Shown here: positions 17,653-28,222 of the stretch, piece after piece
Numbering within the stretch: the stretch's first letter is position 1
How the letters are laid out: the number at the start of each line of letters is the position of its first letter
Assembly (NCBI GenBank): GCA_900770845.1
Contig: CAAGLS010000131.1
Location: forward strand, 1 to 64,000
DNA length: 64,000 nt
From: an uncultured Prevotella sp.
Lineage (GTDB): Bacteria; Bacteroidota; Bacteroidia; Bacteroidales; Bacteroidaceae
Direction: 5' to 3'
The notes under the pieces: generated by a model
What the model saw: only the letters and a program-made list of their open reading frames with translations
What the model was told of the DNA's origin: nothing
The model's database searches: none
Made by a program: the position numbers and the translations under genes

Positions 17653-17693
17653 CTGTTTTTTATCGACATAGCGAAAAGATGGGGACATTAATG

Positions 17694-18167
17694 TTACCAT
17701 CTTCTGCTTTTCACCTGCGCGTCGGCTTTCTCCCAGTTGGTGTCGAGCGAGAACTGTGTGATATAGTTGGCGTTGTTGTAATAGCTCCACACCAGATCCT
17801 TGTCAGAATCGTTGAACCATGGGTTGTTGATGCTGGCATTGCGGTAGACGGCGATGACCTCGTCCTTTTGGCTGGTCTTGGTGGCCTTTGCCAAGCGCTG
17901 CGTGAAGGTGTCGATGAAGTCGTAGAGCGCGTAGGCCTGGCGGTCGAGCATGTTCATGCTGCTGTCGGGCATCACCTCGCTGGCTTTCATGGCCATGTAT
18001 TCCAGGGCGTCCACTTTGAACGTGGCAATCTTGCGGGTCTCGACATCGAGCTGCGTGCTGTCGGCAATCTTCTTCGAGAGTCGGTAAACCTCTTTGTATA
18101 CCTGCTGTGCGTTGGCGCTCAAGGTGGCGAGGCAGAGCATCAGCAATGCAATCATTGTCTTTTTCAT
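17694..18167 (-). CDS. Small secreted protein of unknown function
   Basis: The protein has 157 residues and a signal peptide, MKKTMIALLMLCLATLSANA, with likely cleavage before Gln-Gln-Val. The mature part is acidic and helical, rich in Asp, Lys and Tyr, with no motif that I recognise. It should be periplasmic or surface exposed. I set the start at MKKTMIA because the 16 codons upstream have no signal-peptide character. It lies 84 bases after ruvC on the same strand and may be read with it, but the gap is long enough for its own promoter. Confidence 0.75.
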   Translation of the reverse strand: MKKTMIALLMLCLATLSANAQQVYKEVYRLSKKIADSTQLDVETRKIATFKVDALEYMAMKASEVMPDSSMNMLDRQAYALYDFIDTFTQRLAKATKTSQKDEVIAVYRNASINNPWFNDSDKDLVWSYYNNANYITQFSLDTNWEKADAQVKSRRW

Positions 18168-18250
18168 ATCTTTTTTCTTGTTTGAATGGTTAGGATATAA
18201 CGTTTGACTTGGCAATAAAGATACACAGCGGCCACAACTTTTAAGATTTA

Positions 18251-18829
18251 TTATTGGTGGGCGATGCGGTCTTTGTTGCGTGTGGCGAAGTCCTTCCAGC
18301 TGCTGTAGCCTTTTGCCTCGCTTAGGGGGCGTCCCATCTGCAGGAAATGGCAGTAGGCCGCTCCGAGAGCGTCGGTGGCATCCATGAATCGTGGCATGTC
18401 GTCGTCGCTGAGGTGGAGCATGCGGCGGAGCATGTCGGCCACTTGCTGCTTGCTGGCCGAGCCGTTGCCGGTGATGGCCATCTTGATTTTCAGCGGTGCA
18501 TACTCGTGGATGGGAACGTCGCGGCAGATGGCGGCAGCGATGGCGACCCCTTGTGCTCGTCCCAACTTGAGCATGGACTGTACGTTCTTGCCGAAGAAGG
18601 GAGCCTCGATGGCCATTTCGTCTGGCAAGTATTCCTCTATGATTCCCAGCACGCGCTGGTAGATGCGTCCCAGTCTCAAGTAGGGGTCGTGCATCTTGCG
18701 CAGGTCGATGACTCCCATGGCCATCATCGAAGCCTTGTTGCCTGCCACTTTAAGGAGTCCATAGCCCATGACGTTGGTTCCCGGGTCGATGCCGAGGATG
18801 ATTTTGCCAGTCTTTGAGAGTTCTGCCAT
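18251..18829 (-). CDS. ruvC: Crossover junction endodeoxyribonuclease RuvC
   Basis: RuvC cuts Holliday junctions after branch migration by RuvAB. The 192-residue protein has the four acidic metal ligands in family spacing: Asp15 (GIDPGT), Glu75 ([10 protein letters not shown]), Asp150 and Asp153 ([13 protein letters not shown]). The length is normal to slightly long. Its ATG directly abuts the stop of the metallo-hydrolase gene upstream, so it is part of the minus-strand proS-DUF3298-rsmG-hydrolase-ruvC run. ruvA and ruvB are not in the window. Confidence 0.96.
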   Translation of the reverse strand: MAELSKTGKIILGIDPGTNVMGYGLLKVAGNKASMMAMGVIDLRKMHDPYLRLGRIYQRVLGIIEEYLPDEMAIEAPFFGKNVQSMLKLGRAQGVAIAAAICRDVPIHEYAPLKIKMAITGNGSASKQQVADMLRRMLHLSDDDMPRFMDATDALGAAYCHFLQMGRPLSEAKGYSSWKDFATRNKDRIAHQ

Positions 18830-19474
18830 CTATCGGTCGAGATAGGGATTGGAGGTCTGCTCCTTGCCCATGGTGGTGTAGTCGCCGTGTCCGGGAAGGA
18901 TTTGCGTCTCGTCGGGAAGCTGGCTGATGGCGCGCAGGCTCTGGATGAGCAGGAACATGCTTCCGCCGGGAATGTCGGTGCGTCCCACCGAGTTGTGGAA
19001 CAGCGTGTCGCCGGAGAAGGCCACATTCTCATCCTTGCAATAATAGAACACGCTTCCGGGCGTGTGGCCGGGTGTCTCAAGGATGGTGAAAGTGTGGCTG
19101 CCAAAACATATTTTGTCGTTGGCGCTTAGGAAGCGGCCCACGGCGGGCATCTCGTAGTCGAGCGTGATGTCGCAGAACGATTCGGCCTGCTCGGGCAGGG
19201 TTTCCATGAGCTGCGCCTCGTCGGCGTGGACCTCAGGCTTCAGCCCAAACTCCTTGAACATCGTGTTGTTGCCAAAGTTGTGGTCGATATGGCCATGGGT
19301 GGCAATGAGGTGCTTTGGCACGAGGCGGTTGCTGCGGATGTAGTCGACAATGGCCTTGCGCTCCTCGGGGAAGAAAGCACCGCAGTCGACGATGACGCAT
19401 TCGTTGGTCTCGTCGCTCATCACGTATGTGTTCTCTTGAATGGGGTTGCAAACAAAACGTACTATATTCAGCAT
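18830..19474 (-). CDS. Metallo-beta-lactamase-fold hydrolase (glyoxalase II-like)
   Basis: The 214-residue cytoplasmic protein has the HxHxDH metal motif as THGHIDH (His60, His62, Asp64, His65), then a downstream ETPGHTPGSVFYY block and FSGDTLFHNSVGRTD, all typical of the YcbL/glyoxalase II-like branch. Substrate is not predictable; thioesters such as S-lactoylglutathione analogues are usual guesses. I choose the start MLNIVRFVCN (19474), which overlaps the end of rsmG by 7 bases; the longer frame is shadow sequence. It ends exactly where ruvC begins. Confidence 0.88.
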   Translation of the reverse strand: MLNIVRFVCNPIQENTYVMSDETNECVIVDCGAFFPEERKAIVDYIRSNRLVPKHLIATHGHIDHNFGNNTMFKEFGLKPEVHADEAQLMETLPEQAESFCDITLDYEMPAVGRFLSANDKICFGSHTFTILETPGHTPGSVFYYCKDENVAFSGDTLFHNSVGRTDIPGGSMFLLIQSLRAISQLPDETQILPGHGDYTTMGKEQTSNPYLDR

Positions 19475-20088
19475 GGGAGATAAATGATGTTTTTGCCAAC
19501 AAACCACTTCTCCTTGAACCATTCGGAAAGAGGGAGCACGTTGACAATGTTCTTATAGGGTTTTACTTCTTCGGTCAGGCTTCCGCCCTTCAGGGTGATG
19601 ATGCCGTTGGGGAGGGCGTTGCGCTGCCTGCGGGAGATGTTCTTGCGCATGAGCTTGAACATGTCGGGAAGCTGCATGACAGCCCGTGAGACGATGAAGT
19701 CGTAATGGCCACGCTCATCCTCGCCCCTCAGGTGTTCGGCGGCGACGTTTTTCAGCCCGATGGCCTTGGCCACCTCCGTGGCCACCATAATCTTCTTGCC
19801 CGTCCCGTCTATGAGCTTGAAGTTGACTTCGGGGAACATGACGGCGAGTGGTATGCCGGGGAAGCCGCCCCCTGTGCCGAAGTCGAGCACGTCGGTGTCT
19901 GGCTTGAAGCGGATGAACTTGGCTATAGCGAGAGAATGGAGAACGTGATGCTCATAGAGATTGTCGATGTCCTTGCGGGATATGACATTGATTTTCGCGT
20001 TCCAATCAGCATACAAGTCGAAGAGAGCAGCGAATTGGCGACGCTGCTCCTCGCTCAAATCAGGGAAATATTTCAGGATCTCGTTCAT
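19468..20088 (-). CDS. rsmG: 16S rRNA (guanine-527-N7)-methyltransferase RsmG
   Basis: This 206-residue methyltransferase modifies G527 of 16S rRNA using SAM; loss is linked to streptomycin resistance in other bacteria. The SAM loop DFGTGGGFPGIPLA (about residues 70-83) is characteristic, preceded by the NVISRKD and HVLHSLA blocks of the family. It overlaps the DUF3298 gene upstream by four bases and the hydrolase gene downstream by seven, so it sits in a tightly packed operon. Confidence 0.95.
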   Translation of the reverse strand: MNEILKYFPDLSEEQRRQFAALFDLYADWNAKINVISRKDIDNLYEHHVLHSLAIAKFIRFKPDTDVLDFGTGGGFPGIPLAVMFPEVNFKLIDGTGKKIMVATEVAKAIGLKNVAAEHLRGEDERGHYDFIVSRAVMQLPDMFKLMRKNISRRQRNALPNGIITLKGGSLTEEVKPYKNIVNVLPLSEWFKEKWFVGKNIIYLPC

Positions 20089-20873
20089 TGATTTTTGAGT
20101 AAATGCTTGATTTCTTTTTTGCCCACCTCGATTCTCAGTTCGCCGGCATCGCGGGGAGCCACCTCTTCGGGTGCGTAGAAGAACACGATCCGATGGTTTT
20201 GAAGAATGAAGTTGTCGGGAAGATAAGGCCTGTCGTTGGCGAACACTCCTTTCTCGCTCAGTTCATGCTCGCTGCGGGCGTCGAAGCGGTCCATCATTTT
20301 CTGTGTGATGATGCGTAGCAGGCCATTGTGGTAGCCGGGCACGAAGATGTCGTCGAGCGTGATGCGACGGGCTGTCGGAAGATGGAAGTTGCGGGCCACG
20401 GTGTGCCATTGCCGGTTGTCGGCGTTGCCGGAGAGGATGTGGGCTACATAGCAGAACGTGGAGTCGGGGCCTTGCAGGGTTTCTGAATACACTTTGTAAG
20501 TGTAATTGTACTGGTCGGCGTTTGACAGGTCTGACTTGTATAGGCTGGCAAACTGTTCGCGCCAGCCATTGATGCAGTTCTGCGCAATGGATTGGGCGTA
20601 TTGGTCGATGGGCAACCTCTCCTTGGGGATGTATTCGGGCAGGATGAAGCCCGAGCTTGCCATGGCGTCGTTGAGCCGCCGCATCCCGCGGAAATGTCGC
20701 AGGCAGAGGTGTATCTCGCAATGGGGCGAATGGGTGTCGTCGGTGAGGGCCGCCACGGTGTCGACCACGGTGCTGTCGACTTCGAAGCCGCATATCTTGT
20801 CACTGTTGCCGCCCCCCTCCCCACAAGAAGTGAGGAAGAAGACGGCAACCAATGAAAGAATCAGCGTTCTCAT
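20085..20873 (-). CDS. DUF3298-type lipoprotein
   Basis: This 262-residue exported protein has a lipobox (FFLTSC, Cys17). The C-terminal part, with RRITLDDIFVPGYHNGLLRI, DNFILQNHRIVFFYAPEEVAP and a short tail, follows the DUF3298/RsiV C-terminal layout. In RsiV that domain binds lysozyme, but here the family name alone does not give a function. It lies 12 bases after proS and overlaps rsmG by four bases. As a lipoprotein it should face the periplasm or the cell surface, unlike its cytoplasmic neighbours. Confidence 0.78.
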   Translation of the reverse strand: MRTLILSLVAVFFLTSCGEGGGNSDKICGFEVDSTVVDTVAALTDDTHSPHCEIHLCLRHFRGMRRLNDAMASSGFILPEYIPKERLPIDQYAQSIAQNCINGWREQFASLYKSDLSNADQYNYTYKVYSETLQGPDSTFCYVAHILSGNADNRQWHTVARNFHLPTARRITLDDIFVPGYHNGLLRIITQKMMDRFDARSEHELSEKGVFANDRPYLPDNFILQNHRIVFFYAPEEVAPRDAGELRIEVGKKEIKHLLKNQ

Positions 20874-20885
20874 CCTGAGCGTCTG

Positions 20886-22367
20886 TTAATAGTTGCGGGC
20901 TATGATGACGCGTGCCACTGAGGGCTTCCCGCTCACCATGTCGGTGCCGGGCGTCTGGTCGTAGCCGTAGGGAATGCAGCGGATTGTGGCTTGGGTCTCC
21001 TCTTTGATTTTGGCCTCGGTCTCGGCTGTGCCGTCCCAGGGGCAGAGGAAGAAGCCGCCGTCCTTGATGCGCTCCTTGAACTCCTCGTAGTTGTCGCAAG
21101 GATAGATGTGGGCGTCGCGGAACTTGCGTGCCTTCTCGAAGATGTTGTCTTGGATCTCTTCGAGAAGCCTCTTCACACGGTCAACGATGCCGTCGAAGCT
21201 GACGCTTTCCTTTTCCAATGTGTCGCGGCGCATGATCTCGATGGTGTTGCTCTCCAAGTCGCGTCCGCCCATGACCAAGCGCACGGGGACGCCTTTGAGC
21301 TCATAGTCGGCAAACTTGAAGCCGGGACGCTTGTTGTCGGCATCGTCGTATTTCACGCTGACACCAGCCTCGCGCAGCTGTTCGATGGCGGGCCGCAGCT
21401 TGTCGGAGATGGCTTTCAGCTGCTCGTCATTCTTATATATAGGAACGATGACCACCTGGATGGGAGCCACCTTGGGCGGAAGCACCAGACCGTTGTCATC
21501 GCTGTGTGCCATGATGAGGGCGCCGATAAGGCGCGTGGACACACCCCATGAAGTGGCCCAGACATACTGTGGCTTGTTGTCCTTGTCCAGATAGGTCACG
21601 TCGAAGCTCTTGGCGAAGTTCTGGCCCAAGAAGTGGGAAGTGCCGCTCTGCAGGGCTTTGCCGTCTTGCATCATCGCCTCGATGGTGTAGGTGTCTACGG
21701 CGCCTGCGAAGCGCTCTGTCTCGCTCTTCTCGCCCCGAACCACAGGAACAGCAATCACGTTCTCGGCGAAGTTGGCATAGACGTTGAGCATTTTCTTGGC
21801 CAGCTCGCGGGCTTCCTCCATTGTGGCATGGGCTGTGTGGCCTTCCTGCCAAAGGAATTCTGAGGTGCGGAGGAAGGGGCGGGTGCGCATCTCCCAGCGC
21901 ATCACGTTGCACCACTGGTTGCAGAGAATCGGCAGGTCGCGCCAGCTGTGTATCCAGCCTTTGTAGGTGTTCCAGACCATCGTTTCGGAAGTGGGGCGGA
22001 TGATGAGTTCCTCCTCAAGCTTGGCGGTCGGGTCGACGATGATGTCCTTGCCATCGTCGCTGGTTTTCAGGCGGTAGTGGGTGACCACGGCGCTCTCCTT
22101 GGCGAAGCCCTTGACGTGCTCAGCCTCGCGGGCGAAGAAGCTCTTTGGAATGAGCAGCGGGAAGTAGGCGTTCTGCACGCCCACCTTCTTGAAGTCGGCG
22201 TCCAAGGCAGCCTGCATCTTCTCCCAGATAGCGTAGCCGTAAGGCTTGATGATCATGCATCCGCGCACGGGAGCCTGCTCGGCCAAATCAGCTTTCATCA
22301 CTAAGTCGTTGTACCACTGGCTGTAGTTGTCAGCGCGCTTGGTCAACTGTTTTAATTCTTTTGCCAT
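20886..22367 (-). CDS. proS: Prolyl-tRNA synthetase (archaeal/eukaryotic-type)
   Basis: The 493-residue class II synthetase charges tRNA-Pro. Motif 1 region [20 protein letters not shown] and motif 2 region with [22 protein letters not shown] are clear, and it has the C-terminal zinc-like extension ending in Tyr typical of the archaeal/eukaryotic-type ProRS. It lacks the long editing insertion of the 570-residue bacterial type. This type is common in Bacteroidota. It heads the minus-strand operon and shares its upstream region with the divergent OmpA-like gene. Confidence 0.95.
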   Translation of the reverse strand: MAKELKQLTKRADNYSQWYNDLVMKADLAEQAPVRGCMIIKPYGYAIWEKMQAALDADFKKVGVQNAYFPLLIPKSFFAREAEHVKGFAKESAVVTHYRLKTSDDGKDIIVDPTAKLEEELIIRPTSETMVWNTYKGWIHSWRDLPILCNQWCNVMRWEMRTRPFLRTSEFLWQEGHTAHATMEEARELAKKMLNVYANFAENVIAVPVVRGEKSETERFAGAVDTYTIEAMMQDGKALQSGTSHFLGQNFAKSFDVTYLDKDNKPQYVWATSWGVSTRLIGALIMAHSDDNGLVLPPKVAPIQVVIVPIYKNDEQLKAISDKLRPAIEQLREAGVSVKYDDADNKRPGFKFADYELKGVPVRLVMGGRDLESNTIEIMRRDTLEKESVSFDGIVDRVKRLLEEIQDNIFEKARKFRDAHIYPCDNYEEFKERIKDGGFFLCPWDGTAETEAKIKEETQATIRCIPYGYDQTPGTDMVSGKPSVARVIIARNY

Positions 22368-22463
22368 TTCTTCTTATTTCTTTTTTTCCAATTTTCCTGT
22401 CATGAGTAGGGATTTGCCGAAAGAAAATAGGGATATTTCCTTTGCTGTTACCCAAGAAAGTCT

Positions 22464-22481
22464 TAACTTTGCGCAAAAGTA
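22464..22481. promoter_or_regulatory. Overlapping divergent -7 boxes (palindromic)
   Basis: TAACTTTG (22464-22471, plus strand, with TTTG at 22441-22444 exactly 19 bases upstream) and TACTTTTG (22474-22481, minus strand, toward proS) meet in the near-palindrome ACTTTGCGCAAAAGT. The plus-strand box is a second possible promoter for the OmpA-like gene. Confidence 0.6.
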
Positions 22482-22507
22482 ATAAAAATTATTGGGAAAA
22501 GTGGGGG

Positions 22508-22534
22508 TTGGCTACTAAAAAAACAATAACTTTG
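22508..22534 (+). promoter_or_regulatory. Promoter of the OmpA-like lipoprotein gene
   Basis: TTG (22508-22510) and TAACTTTG (22527-22534) are spaced as in Bacteroidota promoters. The predicted transcript starts roughly 45 bases before the ATG at 22585. Confidence 0.65.
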
Positions 22535-22584
22535 CAAGTGGGCTCCCGAAAGAGAAGTAAAACGAGATAATAAAATATACGATT

Positions 22585-23280
22585 ATGAAGAACTTTAAGA
22601 TTGCAACAGTAGGACTTTGTTTCCTCACATTGACGAGTACTTTCGTAGGTTGTTCCACCAAGCAGGGCACAGGCGCGTTGGCTGGAGCTGGAGGCGGTGC
22701 CGCCTTGGGAGCCATCATCGGCGCCATTGCCGGTCATGGCAAGGGTGCTGCCATTGGCGCTGCCATTGGCGGTGCAGTCGGTGCGGGAACAGGAGCCATC
22801 ATTGGCCGCCACATGGACAAGGTGGCCCAGGAGACCGCCCAGCAGGTGCCCGACGCCCAAGTGGAGGAGGTGACTGATGCCAACGGTCTGAAGGCAGTGA
22901 AGGTGACCTTTGACTCAGGCATTCTCTTTGCCACCAACAAGGCCGACTTGAACCAGTCGTCAAAGAACAGTTTGGCCAAGTTCTCCAATGTGCTGAAGAA
23001 CAACTCCGACTGCTACGTTGACATCTATGGCCACACAGACTCCACCGGCAACGACGGCATCAACATTCCGTTGAGCAACAATCGCGCAAAGAGCGTCTAC
23101 AACTATCTGACCAGCTGCGGCGTCTCTTCCAGCCAGGTGCAGAAGGTTGAGGGCAAGGGAAGCTCCGAGCCCGTTGGTGACAACAGCACAGTAGAGGGTC
23201 GCAAGCAAAACCGTCGCGTGGAGGTCTACCTCTATGCTTCCCAAGCTCTCGTGGACAAGGCCAACAATGGACAATTGTAA
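22585..23280 (+). CDS. OmpA-family peptidoglycan-associated lipoprotein with glycine zipper
   Basis: This 231-residue lipoprotein has a lipobox (TFVGC, Cys23), then a glycine-zipper region (about residues 28-75, repeated GAxxGAxxG) that could insert into the outer membrane. It ends in an OmpA C-terminal domain (about 110-220) with IYGHTDSTGND and NNRAKSVYNYL, the peptidoglycan-binding motifs. It should tether the outer membrane to the wall. Two promoter-like sites lie upstream and a 14-pair terminator follows, so it is probably monocistronic and well expressed. Confidence 0.92.
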   Translation: MKNFKIATVGLCFLTLTSTFVGCSTKQGTGALAGAGGGAALGAIIGAIAGHGKGAAIGAAIGGAVGAGTGAIIGRHMDKVAQETAQQVPDAQVEEVTDANGLKAVKVTFDSGILFATNKADLNQSSKNSLAKFSNVLKNNSDCYVDIYGHTDSTGNDGINIPLSNNRAKSVYNYLTSCGVSSSQVQKVEGKGSSEPVGDNSTVEGRKQNRRVEVYLYASQALVDKANNGQL

Positions 23281-23318
23281 CATTGATAGTGCCTTAGCGA
23301 TAATAGTGTCAAACCATA

Positions 23319-23352
23319 GGGAATGTTCTTCCATCCACGGAAGAACATTCCC
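23319..23352 (+). terminator. Terminator after the OmpA-like gene
   Basis: A perfect 14-pair stem, GGGAATGTTCTTCC (23319-23332) with GGAAGAACATTCCC (23339-23352), encloses a 6-base loop and is followed by CTTTGTGTG. It sits 16 bases before mtgA. Confidence 0.88.
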
Positions 23353-23368
23353 CTTTGTGTGTTTCTGA

Positions 23369-24109
23369 ATGAAGCTATTGAAGAAGATTGTGGGTTGGGG
23401 GCTGTCTCTTTTTCTGGCCTCTTCCATCTTGGCGGTTGTTGTCTACAAGTTTCTGCCGGTCTATGTCACGCCGCTCATGGTGATACGCCTTTTCCAGCAA
23501 GCTGGTGAGGGCGAGTCGTTGAAGTGGCACCACACGTGGGTCCCCATGGATGAGATTAGTCCCCACATGCCCGTGGCAGTGATGGCGAGTGAGGATCAGC
23601 GTTTTCTTCTTCATCATGGGTTCGACGTGAATGCCATAGAGAAGGCCGCAAGAAACAACATCAATGGCGGAAGAATCCACGGCGGCAGCACCATCTCGCA
23701 ACAGACGGCGAAGAATGTTTTCCTGTGGCCGGGGCGCAGCTGGGTGCGCAAGGGATTTGAGGCCTACTTCACCTTTCTCATCGAACTGATGTGGAGCAAG
23801 CAGCGCATCATGGAAGTCTATCTCAATTCCATAGAGATGGGCGATGGCATCTACGGCGTGGAGGCTTGTGCGGAGCATCATTTCGACAAGGAGGCCATCG
23901 ACCTCACGCGTCCCCAATGCGCCCTGATAGCCGCCACATTGCCCAATCCCCGAAAGTTCTCTTCCAAGGATCCTTCCCCCTACATCAAGCGACGCTCCGT
24001 GCAGATTCAGCACCAGATGCAGTTCATACCCTCTTTTCCCAGGGAGGGGGAGGATTTTGACCCAAACACGTCCTCTGGCGGAGTCTACCGTAATCATCGT
24101 AAAAAATAA
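23369..24109 (+). CDS. mtgA: Monofunctional peptidoglycan glycosyltransferase (GT51)
   Basis: The 246-residue protein has one N-terminal transmembrane segment (about residues 10-32) and a GT51 domain without a transpeptidase part. Motif 1 [14 protein letters not shown] holds the catalytic Glu, followed by [21 protein letters not shown] sequence ([15 protein letters not shown]) and the [13 protein letters not shown] block. It polymerises lipid II glycan at the outer face of the inner membrane. A UvrD-type helicase gene follows after 8 bases, so the two are probably cotranscribed. Confidence 0.94.
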   Translation: MKLLKKIVGWGLSLFLASSILAVVVYKFLPVYVTPLMVIRLFQQAGEGESLKWHHTWVPMDEISPHMPVAVMASEDQRFLLHHGFDVNAIEKAARNNINGGRIHGGSTISQQTAKNVFLWPGRSWVRKGFEAYFTFLIELMWSKQRIMEVYLNSIEMGDGIYGVEACAEHHFDKEAIDLTRPQCALIAATLPNPRKFSSKDPSPYIKRRSVQIQHQMQFIPSFPREGEDFDPNTSSGGVYRNHRKK

Positions 24110-24117
24110 TTTGTTCA

Positions 24118-26613
<2,496 letters not shown>

Positions 26614-26614
26614 T

Positions 26615-27124
26615 ATGGATTTTTTGAGTTTAGTCACCAGTCGCCATTCCGTGCGCCGCTTTTCCTCCGAGCCTGTCGACGACAGGCAGTTGGACGCTGT
26701 GCTTGAGGCTGTGCGCCTGGCTCCGTCGGCCTGCAACAGGCAGCCGTGGAAGTTTCTCATAGTACGTTCCGAAGAGGCCAAGGCTCGTCTGCGCCAGTGC
26801 TACGACCGCAGTTGGTTCGCCTCTGCGCCCATGTATATTGTCTGTCTTCGCGACATCGGTAGTGAGTGGGTGCGTCCCGACGACCACAAGCCACATGGCG
26901 ACATCGATGTGGCCATAGCCACGGAGCATCTGTGTCTGGCCGCCGCCGAGCAGGGACTTGGCACGTGTTGGGTGTGCAATTTCGATGTGGCTCTCGTCAA
27001 GCAGCTTTTTCCCGTGGATGGTTTTGAACCCGTGGCCTTGATTCCCATTGGCCATCCCGCTCCCGACTGTCCGAATCCCGAAACGAGCAGAAAGCCATTG
27101 GAAGAGATTGTTGAGTGGCTGTAG
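26615..27124 (+). CDS. Nitroreductase-family flavoprotein
   Basis: The 169-residue protein fits the nitroreductase fold: RHSVRRFSSEPV at the N-terminus (FMN phosphate contacts), APSACNRQPWKFLIV (about 36-50) and the AAAEQGLGTCWVCNF helix near 108-122. Members use FMN and NAD(P)H to reduce nitro groups, quinones or flavins; the natural substrate is not readable. It begins one base after the helicase gene and ends before a repeat-rich noncoding region, so it is the last gene of the mtgA unit. Confidence 0.88.
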   Translation: MDFLSLVTSRHSVRRFSSEPVDDRQLDAVLEAVRLAPSACNRQPWKFLIVRSEEAKARLRQCYDRSWFASAPMYIVCLRDIGSEWVRPDDHKPHGDIDVAIATEHLCLAAAEQGLGTCWVCNFDVALVKQLFPVDGFEPVALIPIGHPAPDCPNPETSRKPLEEIVEWL

Positions 27125-27161
27125 CCCTGTTCGCCTCTTGCCCCCTGGGGGTGGTGTGATC

Positions 27162-27246
27162 AAACGCGTTTGTTTTTTCTTCTGTCGATTTGAGCCACGT
27201 TTTTAGTAGGTCCGGCTGCATCGCTGAAGAAAAAACAAACGCGTTT
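27162..27246. repeat. Palindromic repeat with perfect 21-base inverted arms
   Basis: The left arm (27162-27182, beginning AAACGCGTTTG) and the right arm (27226-27246) are exact reverse complements over 21 bases, with a 43-base centre. The centre (GTCGATTTGAG ... GGCTGCATCGCT) aligns with the centre of the element at 27519-27604, so both belong to one family. Confidence 0.85.
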
Positions 27247-27407
27247 ATGGTTGGTTCCAGGCATAGGATTGAAGTGGGTTGCCTTTCACCCACCTTTCCT
27301 TATTCCTGACTGTATCAATGAATTTCCCCTAAGCTTGTGTGTGCCATTGTGTTATGGCAAGTCCCGTATAAGCCATCTACGTGCGAAAGACCATCTGCTT
27401 CTGTTCT

Positions 27408-27496
27408 GTGTCAGTTGTCGCGGACTATCGTGCCAGTTGTCACGGACTATCGTGACAATTGACACGGACTATCGTGACAACTGTCACAAATGTTGT
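27408..27496. repeat. 22-base tandem repeat array (3 units), copy 2
   Basis: Units start at 27421, 27443 and 27465, each CGGACTATCGTG plus a 10-base tail, and are followed by CAAATGTTGT. Unit junctions form a perfect 8-pair hairpin, TTGTCACG with CGTGACAA around GACTAT (27437-27458). The array matches copy 1 at 206-296 in unit length, number and flank. Confidence 0.85.
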
Positions 27497-27518
27497 CCGA
27501 CGCTTCTTGAAGACTCCG

Positions 27519-27640
27519 AAGAGCGGGCTTATGCTGTTCTTCGTCGGTTTGCACTACTTTCGGATAAGGTAGGTGGCATCTCGGAAGAAAAAATAAGCGG
27601 GCTTATTTTGTTCTTCGCCCGATTTACACTACCTTTGCAG
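27519..27640 (+). repeat. Two direct copies of a promoter-bearing palindromic repeat
   Basis: Copy A (27521-27563) and copy B (27597-27637) share GCGGGCTTAT, TGTTCTTCG, and a CACTAC-TTT block in the same order. Between them lies GAAGAAAAAATAAGC, the reverse-complement type arm. Copy B contains a well-formed promoter; copy A has a degraded one. Confidence 0.75.
27607..27637 (+). promoter_or_regulatory. Repeat-borne promoter of the DUF4494 gene
   Basis: TTTG (27607-27610), 19 bases, then TACCTTTG (27630-27637) is an exact match in sequence and spacing to the Bacteroidota consensus. The predicted start of RNA lies about 20 bases before the ATG at 27665. Confidence 0.75.
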
Positions 27641-27664
27641 CGAAAAGAAAAAAATATCGAAAAA

Positions 27665-28171
27665 ATGAGATCAAGAACATCAGATTGGTTTGAAACCAAG
27701 ATTCGTTACGACAAGACCCAAGAGGACGGCACACAGAAGAAAGTCACTGAGCAATACGTTGTCGACGCGCTCAGCTTCACTGAGGCCGAAAGCTCCATCA
27801 TAGAGGAAATGTCGTCGTATATCAGCGGCGACTTCAAAATCACCGACATCAAGCCGGCCCCCTATCATGAGATATTCTTCTCTGACATGGAAAGTGACGA
27901 CAAGTGGTTCAAGACAAAACTGCAGTTTATCACCATCGACGAGAAGACGGAGAAGGAGAAACGCTCCAACGTGAACTATCTCGTTCAGGCCGGGACACTC
28001 GAAGGAGCTGTGAAGCATATCGGTGAGGTGATGGGCACGACGATGAACGACTATGCCATCGCCAGCGTCGCCGAGACGATGATCATGGACGTGTTTGAAC
28101 ACAACGCACAGCCCAAGAAAGAGCAGCCCGACGACAAGCCCGAGTACGAGGAACAGCCCAAGGCCGAGTAG
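27665..28171 (+). CDS. DUF4494 family protein
   Basis: The 168-residue cytoplasmic protein begins MRSRTSDWFETKIRYDKT and matches DUF4494, a family almost confined to Bacteroidota and of unknown role. It repeats a short pattern twice: WFETKIRYDKTQEDGTQKK and, near residue 80, WFKTKLQFITIDEKTEKEK, each followed by a Tyr-Val or Tyr-Leu strand, suggesting an internal duplication. The tail after residue 145 is low-complexity and acidic (Lys, Gln, Pro, Glu). The open frame runs 138 codons further upstream, but that part spans the repeats and lies before the promoter, so I reject it. yggS follows after 51 bases. Confidence 0.88.
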   Translation: MRSRTSDWFETKIRYDKTQEDGTQKKVTEQYVVDALSFTEAESSIIEEMSSYISGDFKITDIKPAPYHEIFFSDMESDDKWFKTKLQFITIDEKTEKEKRSNVNYLVQAGTLEGAVKHIGEVMGTTMNDYAIASVAETMIMDVFEHNAQPKKEQPDDKPEYEEQPKAE

Positions 28172-28222
28172 GAGGCTGCCAAGACAGAGGGATGCGAATG
28201 CCAAACAATAAATCTTAGGATT

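Larger units (their letters stand above)
27125..27664. other. Noncoding mosaic of three repeat types
   Basis: Between the nitroreductase and DUF4494 genes there are 540 bases without a credible gene. They hold a palindromic element with perfect 21-base arms (27162-27246), a 22-base tandem array (27408-27496), and a two-copy promoter-bearing repeat (27519-27640). The segment 27247-27407 shows nothing that I recognise. Confidence 0.75.

Noticed and set aside
27251..27664. 138-codon N-terminal extension of the DUF4494 protein
   Set aside because: It is coded by repeat elements and lies upstream of the consensus promoter; the family starts at MRSRTSDW.
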